Assembly (NCBI GenBank): GCA_041749275.1
Contig: JBGTBQ010000454.1
Coordinates: 1 to 11,846 of the forward strand
DNA from: JBGTBQ01 sp041749275
GTDB taxonomy: Bacteria; Acidobacteriota; Blastocatellia; Pyrinomonadales; Pyrinomonadaceae
Reading direction: 5' to 3'
DNA length: 11,846 nucleotides
Part shown: positions 6,577-11,846 of the stretch, one piece after another
How positions within the stretch are numbered: the first letter of the stretch is position 1
Layout: each line of letters starts with the position of its first letter
Notes under the pieces: generated by a model
Seen by the model: the letters and a program-made list of their open reading frames with translations, nothing else
What the model was told of the DNA's origin: nothing
The model's database searches: none
Position numbers and translations under genes: made by a program

Positions 6577-7563
6577 TCACCGCTTGGCTCTCGTCTGACG
6601 CTTGCGCGGCGCCGCCTTCGGCTTTGCCGGCGAGCCGATGAGCGGGAGAGAGCGCCCGTCTTCGAGCGCGCGCCCCTGCTCGATGCTGCTTGTCTCGACG
6701 ACGAACTGCGTGCGGCGGGTGACGCGCGAGAGCAACTCTTTCATCGTCGCTTCATCAAGCTTCGACACGTCAACGCCCGACGACTGTAGCTCTTCGCGCA
6801 AGCGCCACGGCTGATTCATCCAGCGGTCATACACGTCCGGATAGATGTGGAGCACGCCGCCCTCGACGACGAGCGTGTCGTAGTTGATATCCACCGGCAC
6901 CGGCTCATCCAAACGCGCGACGAGCGTGCGCGAACTGCGTTTGGCGGCCTCGATGCGTTTGCGCGAGACGGGCGCGCTTCGCGCCGCGACGATCTTCTCG
7001 GCGAGGTCGTAGAGATCAGCGCGCAGCATCCGCACGCAGCCGTGTGAGACGAGGCCGCCGAGGTCCGTCGTCTTCGCCGCCTGATGAATGAGGTAGCTGT
7101 CGCCGAGCGGGATTTTCAGTTTACCGAGCGGATTGCGCGGGTCGCCCGCCTTGATGACCTCGCCGGGCCGGACGCCCTTGCGGCCCCGCACCCAATCGCT
7201 CCCCGGCGGTATCCACGCCGGATTCCAGATGACCTCGTTCGCCTCGCGGTCGCCGATGTAGACGGGGTACTCCTTCTCCCCGACGCCGACGAAGTAAGAC
7301 TTGACCTCTTTGCCGTTCTGCCAGAGCGTGAGGCGGAACGATGGGACGTTCAGCGTGATTCGAATGTCGGGTTCGCCCGCCGCGAACTCCGCCCGCTCGA
7401 CGCGCCCGCCCGTCAACTTGTCCGAGCGCTCCGACTCGTGCCGGTCGTAGCGGATGACCGGCTGCGCCAGCGCGGACTCCGTCGCCAGTGCGAAGAGAAA
7501 GACAAGCATGGCCGCTCGCGCGGCGCGCACGAAGAGATAGTTCTCGCCCCTTGATTTGAACAT
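6577..7563 (-). CDS. L,D-transpeptidase (YkuD family), exported
   Basis: A 328-residue envelope enzyme that forms 3-3 cross-links or attaches proteins to peptidoglycan through a cysteine thioester. A signal peptide covers about residues 11-33 (ESALA/QP). The YkuD domain runs from about residue 67: LNVPSFRLTLWQNG, the NPAWIPP stretch near 114-120, NPLGKLKIPLG (154 is its midpoint approximately), and the active site with H160 and S173-H-G-C176-V-R178, the canonical SHGCVR with catalytic C176. The tail after residue 310 is rich in lysine, arginine and proline. The frame stays open to a TTG at 7674, but ATG 7563 places the signal peptide properly; no strong ribosome site is visible, so the start is moderately sure. 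It converges with the carboxypeptidase gene. Which reaction it performs in the cell is not known. Confidence 0.92.
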   Translation of the reverse strand: MFKSRGENYLFVRAARAAMLVFLFALATESALAQPVIRYDRHESERSDKLTGGRVERAEFAAGEPDIRITLNVPSFRLTLWQNGKEVKSYFVGVGEKEYPVYIGDREANEVIWNPAWIPPGSDWVRGRKGVRPGEVIKAGDPRNPLGKLKIPLGDSYLIHQAAKTTDLGGLVSHGCVRMLRADLYDLAEKIVAARSAPVSRKRIEAAKRSSRTLVARLDEPVPVDINYDTLVVEGGVLHIYPDVYDRWMNQPWRLREELQSSGVDVSKLDEATMKELLSRVTRRTQFVVETSSIEQGRALEDGRSLPLIGSPAKPKAAPRKRQTRAKR

Positions 7564-7758
7564 AGATTTTTTTGCGTCCGTCGTGCCCGCGGGAAGAGTA
7601 GTTGCAGACGGACGAGATTCGACTCTCTTAAACGTATTGGGGGATTTACCGCTCGCGTTGTTCGGGGGTTTCAACGCGGATAGCTTACCATCCGCCGGCC
7701 AGTAACTCTAACGCCGGGGGCGCGGGCGCGACGCGCTCCCGGCAACGGGCGGCTCAAT
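7564..7758. other. Intergenic region upstream of the L,D-transpeptidase gene
   Basis: 195 bases holding the GC-rich stem-loop at 7713-7743 and the leader of the transpeptidase gene. A TTGAAA on the minus strand near 7673 could be a -35 box, but no matching -10 box is found at 16-18 bases. Read in frame, 37 codons could extend the transpeptidase to TTG 7674, but they look unlike a secreted protein's start. Confidence 0.5.
7713..7743 (-). terminator. GC-rich stem-loop after the serine hydrolase gene, possible terminator
   Basis: Two 12-base arms (7713-7724 and 7732-7743) pair with one mismatch around a seven-base loop. The structure begins 15 bases after the serine hydrolase stop codon. No good T-run follows on the minus strand (GTTAGAGTT), so it would be a weak or factor-assisted terminator. 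Confidence 0.4.
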
Positions 7759-9654
7759 TCAAGGGACGCAGCGTTCGGCGCGCGTCGGCAGCAGGTCGAG
7801 TTCCTTGAGGCGGCGCGTTTCGGGGTCGAGCGAGATGAGGGCGATGAGCGTCCCGCGCTCGCAGGTGAGTCTGACCGTGCTGTCACGCGCGCCGTCGCCG
7901 CCGAGGTGGTCGCGCACTTTGCAGGCGCCCCAAGGGGAAGCAGACGTGATGTGTCGTCGTATCTGTTCGGCATTTGCGCCGGGCGCGATCAACGCTTCCG
8001 CGGCTTTCACGTCCCAACCGCCCAGCAGATGAAGAATAGACTGGACTGTCTTCGTCATCTCCTCGCCCGGTGGGATGACCCCGCGCACCGAGAGCGACTG
8101 CACACGCGGCGGCGTGGTCGGCGCGAGCGTGACGGAGACGTTCAACCAGCCGCGCTCGCACGGCATCCGCCACGAGCCGCGCAGAGCGTTCTCGGCCTCA
8201 ATCGCTTCTTCGGCGGGACGGCACGCGCCGTGCTTCGTATTCAACTCGCGCAGGCGCGCGGCGCGGCGCTCCGCCGGCTCGTCCATGAAAAGGTTGTCGG
8301 CGACGATGCGCGATGCAAGTTGGTCGTCCCACTTCAAGACCAACTGCGTGACATCCCTTTGCGCGTCGAGGAGCGCGGGCGAGGGGCGCACGACGCGGGG
8401 TTGCAGCGCGCCCGTGCGGTGGAGCGCGGCGAAGGCATCGTTGAAGAGACCGCCCCAGCCCGCGTAGGTCACGTTGGACATGGCGATGAGTCCGACGCCG
8501 TGCTCCGGCAGCCAGCGCATGAGCGAGCCGTAGCCGGGCAAGCCCCCGCCGTGCCCGACGACGTAGCCGAAGCGGCAGTCGGTCGAAACGCCGAGGCCGT
8601 AGCCGTAGGACGAGACGCTCAACTGAAGCGGCGCGTCCACGGCGGTGCGATACGCTATCGCCCCATCACCGCGCCACGCCTGCTGCATCTCGCGCGCGCT
8701 GCTCCTTTTGATGGGGCCGCGCTCCGCCTCGTCGCGCGGCGGGAAGGCCGACATGAGGAAGGCGACGTAGCGCGCCAGATCGCTCGCCGATGTCCATAGT
8801 CCTCCCATCGCGCCGAACGAACCATGAGCGAGTAGCGGTTCCGCCTTCCACGCATCGCCCTCGCGGCGATAGCCGGGCGCGACGTGCTCGCGCGGAACTT
8901 GCGACGCCTCGAAGGTCGAGGCGTTCATGCCGAGCGGTTTGAGAATCTCGTCGCGGACGTAAACGTCGGAAGGCTTGCCTGATGCGCGCGCGACGATTTG
9001 GCCGAGGATGGCGAAGCCGTAGTTCGAGTATTCAAACGCGACGCCCGGCGCGTTCGAGAAAGGAATGCCTTGCCGCATCCACGCGCGCATCGTCTCGTCG
9101 GTTTGCGCGAGCTGGCGGTCGCCCCACGGGTTGTCTTCCGGAAAACCCTCGGAGTGAGTCAGCAGATGTCGGATGGTCAGCGCGGGCGAGTCCTTCGTCG
9201 GGTACGAGAGATTTTCGAGCGCGGGGACATAACGCGCCACGTGGTCGTCGAGCGAAAGCTTTCCCTCGTCGCGCAACTTTAGAATCGCCATCGCCGTGAA
9301 GCTCTTCGTCATCGAAGCGATGCGAAAGACCGTGTCGGGCGTGACGGGCGCTTTTCCTTCCGTTTCGCGCACACCCGCCGTCTTGATCCATTTAAGTTCG
9401 CCGTCAATGACAATGCCCATCACCGCACCCGGCATCCGCCGGCGCTCGACCCACGTCGTAAAGAGCCGTTCGATTTCGGGGAAGGCCGCCGCGAGTTTGC
9501 GCGAGCGCTCCGGGTCCGCGAACCGTGGCTCCGGCATGGCCCCCGTGGAGACACGCTTCTGCGGGCGAGCGGCGGACGCGAGGTTCGTGGGAAAGATGAT
9601 GAAAGTCATCGCGAGCGCGATGACCAGCGACAGGCGTTGGCGATGATGCGGCAT
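7759..9654 (-). CDS. Exported serine hydrolase of the beta-lactamase/class C family with duplicated C-terminal domain
   Basis: A 631-residue protein. A signal peptide (about residues 8-29, ends LASAA) is followed by a serine beta-lactamase-like domain (about 55-410): S114-M-T-K117 is the SxxK nucleophile motif, Y209-S-N211 the YxN motif, and H368-G-G370 the third motif in place of KTG. Families with this pattern include D-aminopeptidases, esterases and penicillin-binding-protein relatives, so the substrate cannot be named. Residues 433-524 and 536-622 are two copies of one domain, each with GAC then CERG (C478/C499 and C578/C598), an NTF2-like or DUF3887-like add-on by appearance. ATG 9654 has GGAGG five bases upstream; earlier in-frame starts up to 9768 would overlap the DUF445 gene. 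It lies 52 bases after DUF445 and may be cotranscribed. Confidence 0.9.
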   Translation of the reverse strand: MPHHRQRLSLVIALAMTFIIFPTNLASAARPQKRVSTGAMPEPRFADPERSRKLAAAFPEIERLFTTWVERRRMPGAVMGIVIDGELKWIKTAGVRETEGKAPVTPDTVFRIASMTKSFTAMAILKLRDEGKLSLDDHVARYVPALENLSYPTKDSPALTIRHLLTHSEGFPEDNPWGDRQLAQTDETMRAWMRQGIPFSNAPGVAFEYSNYGFAILGQIVARASGKPSDVYVRDEILKPLGMNASTFEASQVPREHVAPGYRREGDAWKAEPLLAHGSFGAMGGLWTSASDLARYVAFLMSAFPPRDEAERGPIKRSSAREMQQAWRGDGAIAYRTAVDAPLQLSVSSYGYGLGVSTDCRFGYVVGHGGGLPGYGSLMRWLPEHGVGLIAMSNVTYAGWGGLFNDAFAALHRTGALQPRVVRPSPALLDAQRDVTQLVLKWDDQLASRIVADNLFMDEPAERRAARLRELNTKHGACRPAEEAIEAENALRGSWRMPCERGWLNVSVTLAPTTPPRVQSLSVRGVIPPGEEMTKTVQSILHLLGGWDVKAAEALIAPGANAEQIRRHITSASPWGACKVRDHLGGDGARDSTVRLTCERGTLIALISLDPETRRLKELDLLPTRAERCVP

Positions 9655-9659
9655 GAGAG

Positions 9660-9664
9660 CCTCC
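9660..9664 (-). promoter_or_regulatory. Strong ribosome binding site fixing the start at 9654
   Basis: GGAGG on the minus strand, five bases before ATG 9654 and directly upstream of a clean signal peptide. It outweighs in-frame start codons at 9687 and 9768. Confidence 0.8.
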
Positions 9665-9706
9665 ACAGGCGGGCGGATTGAAAACATTCGTTCCGAGTTG
9701 GTGCGT

Positions 9707-11311
9707 TCAGCGTCCGAAAAGTTTCCAGTAAAGATAGCTCGCCTGCATGACGCCGATGATGAAGCCAATGGCCGCGCCGAACAGCTCGATGGTCTTGAGG
9801 TGCTGCTTGGCGACGGAGAGGACGAGCGCTTCGAGCTTTTCGACGGGGTAGCCCGACACCTTCTCGCGCACGATGCCGCCGATGTCGAACTCGTTGATGG
9901 CCGCCGGCAGACGCTCCTCGGCAGCCGCCGTGATGCGCTCGGTCAGAGCCTCGCTCGCGCGGCGCAACTTCTCTTCCGGCACGTGGTCGGAGAGCCGCCC
10001 GATGGGCGCGACGAGCAGGCGTTCGATCTGCGCGCTGAGGATCGAGTTGATGGTGCGCGCCGTCTCTTCGCGCGAGAGCACGCTGATTAATCCCTTCGAG
10101 AGAAACCGTTTCAACTGCTCGTCGGAATCGGGGCGCGCGTGTTCGAGGAGAGCGCGCAGAGAATGCGGGCGCAGGCGCTGGAGCGCGTCCGTCGCGTAGG
10201 CCGAAACCGAGGTCGCCAGCTCCGGGCCGCGGACGAGCGCGAGGATGCGGTCCGCGACCTGATCCTTAATCATCTCCAGCTTGTCGGGCGCGACGGTGCC
10301 GACCATCTCGTTGACGGGGCGCGCGAGCACGCCGTCAATGGTTGAGTTTAGAAACTCCTCGGCCTGATTCTCGAACGCCTCGCCCGAGAGATACTCCTCG
10401 ACCTTGCGCGGCAGAGTCTTGTTGATGAGGTCGTCCACCTCGTCGTGGATGCGGTCGCGCGAGATGAAGATTTTTTTGAAGAACGAAAGCTGCTCGTAAT
10501 AGTCGTCCACCTCGCGCTTGATGAGCGCGCCCATCTGCGTGCGCGTCTTGCGGTTGGTGGCGATCTCGGTGAGGCGGCGGACGACGGGCGGCACCTGACT
10601 GTCCACCCGTTCCTTGATGACGGCCACGGTGTCGGGCGTAAACATCTCGGCGAGCGTGGCGTCGCTGCGAGCCAGTTCGTCCACCCGCGTCGAGACAAAG
10701 TCGCGCACCTTCGTCTCGAAGCCGCGCTCGTTTACCAGCGCGCGGAAGCGGCTTTCGACGAAGCCGAGCACCTGCTCGAAAGTCTCTTCGCCGACGGCGG
10801 CATCGAGGCGCTGCGCGAGCAACTCGTCCACGCGCCGGTCAATAAAGCCATTGACCGCTTCGACCGTCTCTTCGCTCTTCAAGACATCGGCGATGTGTTC
10901 GGCGACGCGCATCTGGAGTGAGGAGATGGCGTCGAGAATAGGCGCGCGCACGGCTTTTGGCAGCGCGTCCACAAAGGTCGTGTAATTTTTGTTGAGCAGC
11001 TCGTCCGTGTAGGAGTTGACGAACGTCTCGACCTTGCGCCGGAAGAAGCCCGTGCCGAAGAGCGCGTTGACCACGGTGTCCTGCGAGACGAGTTCGTTGC
11101 CGACGGCGTTGCCGATGGTCTGCGCGAGCCGCTCGCGGTGGCGCGGGATCATCCCCTGCGGCCAGACGGTGAGGCCAAAGATTTTCACTGGCCGGTGAGG
11201 ACGAAACAGCATCCGCACCGCAAGCCACGCCGCGCCGTAGCCGTGGAACGTCGCCACGAGGACGATCATCCCTAGCTCGAACCACTTACTGCCGATGATC
11301 TCGCGTACCAA
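9707..11311 (-). CDS. DUF445 family membrane protein
   Basis: A 534-residue protein of the DUF445 (YheB-like) family, whose function is not established. An N-terminal membrane segment (about residues 11-33) leads into LAVRMLFRPHRP and GMIPRHRERLAQTIGNAV, the family's most conserved stretch. A long, charged, mostly helical middle (about 60-500) with repeated V-D-x-L and V-E-x-x-x patterns follows, and the C-terminus is a second membrane segment (about 510-530, IGFIIGVMQASYLYW). The predicted layout is two membrane anchors with a large helical domain between. The start is uncertain: TTG 11311 keeps the full N-terminal segment but its nearest GGAG is 14 bases away; ATG 11269 cuts into it. A promoter candidate lies at 11364-11393. 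The serine hydrolase gene follows after 52 bases. Confidence 0.88.
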   Translation of the reverse strand: MVREIIGSKWFELGMIVLVATFHGYGAAWLAVRMLFRPHRPVKIFGLTVWPQGMIPRHRERLAQTIGNAVGNELVSQDTVVNALFGTGFFRRKVETFVNSYTDELLNKNYTTFVDALPKAVRAPILDAISSLQMRVAEHIADVLKSEETVEAVNGFIDRRVDELLAQRLDAAVGEETFEQVLGFVESRFRALVNERGFETKVRDFVSTRVDELARSDATLAEMFTPDTVAVIKERVDSQVPPVVRRLTEIATNRKTRTQMGALIKREVDDYYEQLSFFKKIFISRDRIHDEVDDLINKTLPRKVEEYLSGEAFENQAEEFLNSTIDGVLARPVNEMVGTVAPDKLEMIKDQVADRILALVRGPELATSVSAYATDALQRLRPHSLRALLEHARPDSDEQLKRFLSKGLISVLSREETARTINSILSAQIERLLVAPIGRLSDHVPEEKLRRASEALTERITAAAEERLPAAINEFDIGGIVREKVSGYPVEKLEALVLSVAKQHLKTIELFGAAIGFIIGVMQASYLYWKLFGR

Positions 11312-11363
11312 CTCGATAAAGAGAACTCCCGCGCCGAGAAAATTTTAAGCAGGGCCGAGAGCG

Positions 11364-11393
11364 ATGCTAAACGGAGCGGGCGAAGCGCGTCAA
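11364..11393 (-). promoter_or_regulatory. Candidate sigma-70 promoter for the DUF445 gene
   Basis: On the minus strand TTGACG (11388-11393, five of six) and TAGCAT (11364-11369, four of six) are 18 bases apart. Transcription would begin near 11357, leaving a leader of roughly 46 bases before TTG 11311. It stands between element 2 and the gene, as a promoter downstream of a terminator should. Confidence 0.5.
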
Positions 11394-11427
11394 ATTTATT
11401 CGCCACTGAGGCAAGTGATGAAGAAGA

Positions 11428-11580
11428 GATTAGCCACGGAGACACGGAGACACGGAGAACAGATTATAGGAAAGAAAAAGAGGAGTTCGACTTGAGGGAG
11501 AGTTGAATAACTCAACTCTCCCTCAAGTCGAACTCCTCTTGTTTTCTAATCTCCGTGTCTCCGTATCTCCGTGGCTAATC
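11428..11580. repeat. Palindromic repeat element 2 (153 bp, nearly perfect)
   Basis: Outer arms 11428-11458 and 11550-11580 match at 30 of 31 positions and consist of GATTAGC plus three turns of an eight-base CACGGAGA period. The core is a perfect 29-bp stem (11478-11506 with 11512-11540) around a five-base loop. Core and arms share words with element 1: GCCACGGAGACAC, GAAAGAAA, GAGTTCG, GGGAGAGTTGA. Such length and symmetry suggest a MITE-like or REP-like repeat, or a structured RNA. No target duplication is evident at its ends and no transposase is in the window. Confidence 0.9.
11478..11540 (-). terminator. 29-bp hairpin with T-run, probable terminator for the rhodanese gene
   Basis: Read on the minus strand, the perfect core stem of element 2 is followed by TTTCTTTCC directly after a stem ending CTCTT, so a U-rich tail follows a very stable hairpin. 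It lies about 80 bases past the rhodanese stop codon and before the DUF445 promoter candidate, the right place to end the upstream transcript. On the plus strand it is followed by GTTTTCT, so it may act in both directions. Confidence 0.65.
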
Positions 11581-11619
11581 CGTTTTGGCTGCTCGGTGGA
11601 GAGATCGCGCGGCCTCGTC

Positions 11620-11846
11620 TCACTGCTCACTCTCGACGGGGTAGCCGGCCTCGACCCACGCGCCCGTGCCGCCCGCGACGTTGAAGAGTTGGAAGCCGCG
11701 CGGGGCGAGGAGGCTCGCGGCGGCGCTCGAACGGTAACCGCCGGCGCAGATCACAGCCGTGGGCTTTGCGGGATCAAGGGCAAGATTTGCCACCGTTGAT
11801 TGCAGCGTCGCCAGTGGCCCATGAAGCGCATGAGGCACGTGCCCAC
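11620..11846 (-). CDS. Rhodanese-like domain, partial (5' end off the window)
   Basis: The C-terminal 75 residues of a protein that enters from the right edge. The visible part is the second half of a rhodanese domain: GHVPHALHGPL (the GHIPGA-type motif), then the active-site loop C-A-G-G-Y-R-S-S with the sulfur-carrying cysteine, then LLAPRGFQLFNVAGGTGAW and AGYPVE, where such domains end. Rhodaneses transfer or bind sulfane sulfur. The CAGGYRSS form of the loop is common in rhodanese domains fused behind metallo-beta-lactamase-fold proteins such as persulfide dioxygenase relatives, but a stand-alone rhodanese is equally possible because the N-terminal part is missing. The frame shows no start codon that is clearly real within the window; the domain begins before its edge. 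Confidence 0.88.
   Translation of the reverse strand, partial: GHVPHALHGPLATLQSTVANLALDPAKPTAVICAGGYRSSAAASLLAPRGFQLFNVAGGTGAWVEAGYPVESEQ

Larger units (their letters stand above)
11312..11619. other. Intergenic region between the rhodanese and DUF445 genes
   Basis: 308 bases containing the DUF445 promoter candidate (11364-11393) and palindromic element 2 (11428-11580). Nothing coding is supported in it; the plus-strand frame across 11503-11799 is a shadow of the rhodanese gene and the repeat. Confidence 0.7.

Noticed and set aside
7906..8799. A 297-codon plus-strand open frame opposite the serine hydrolase
   Set aside because: Arginine- and alanine-rich antisense frame; the minus strand has SxxK, YxN and HGG motifs in order.
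11463..11468. A perfect TATAAT on the minus strand inside element 2
   Set aside because: No -35-like sequence at 16-18 bases, and it lies just past the core hairpin and T-run, about 150 bases before the nearest gene start.
11428..11580. The eight-base CACGGAGA repeats as a CRISPR array
   Set aside because: Units are far too short and directly abutting, with no spacers and no cas genes; they are arms of a palindrome.

Overview
The window looks like chromosomal DNA from an Acidobacteriota member. It is GC-rich and carries two secreted proteins of the VWFA-related type that is typical of, and strongly expanded in, that phylum. Placement in Blastocatellia is only a guess, from the gene style and from the palindromic repeats between genes. 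Twelve protein genes are visible if two partial ones are counted, and eleven of them lie on the minus strand. No RNA gene, phage gene, transposase or CRISPR array was found.

Left block, minus strand, read from right to left. A 69-codon gene of unknown function (4816-5025) is followed by two tandem exported VWFA proteins (2912-4714 and 1777-2862), then a DUF433/DUF5615 antitoxin-toxin pair (1476-1700 and 1175-1492, overlapping by 17 bases), then xseA, the large subunit of exonuclease VII (start at 1163, running off the left edge). No clear terminator separates the VWFA genes from the toxin-antitoxin pair, and the toxin stop is only 11 bases from xseA, so at least the last three genes are probably cotranscribed.

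Middle block, cell wall. A VanY-type D,D-carboxypeptidase (5295-6251, the only plus-strand gene) converges on a YkuD-type L,D-transpeptidase (6577-7563). A beta-lactamase-fold serine hydrolase (7759-9654) lies behind the transpeptidase. D,D-carboxypeptidases make the tetrapeptide stems that L,D-transpeptidases use, so the first two may act on the same wall. The serine hydrolase has a duplicated C-terminal domain with paired cysteines.

Right block. A DUF445 membrane protein (9707-11311) lies 52 bases upstream of the serine hydrolase. A rhodanese domain (11620 to the right edge) is the C-terminal end of a gene that enters from outside.

The least ordinary material is between genes. Two related palindromic elements (6251-6567 and 11428-11580) share outer arms built on a CACGGAGA period and a core hairpin around GGAGAGTTGAA. 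One carries a further GC-rich stem-loop block inside it; the other contains a 29-bp hairpin followed by a T-run that can serve as a terminator. A third palindrome, made of GGATGA-type heptads (4731-4811), abuts a small hairpin holding the ribosome binding site of a VWFA gene. These look like non-coding, possibly mobile repeats and are the best candidates here for something poorly described.
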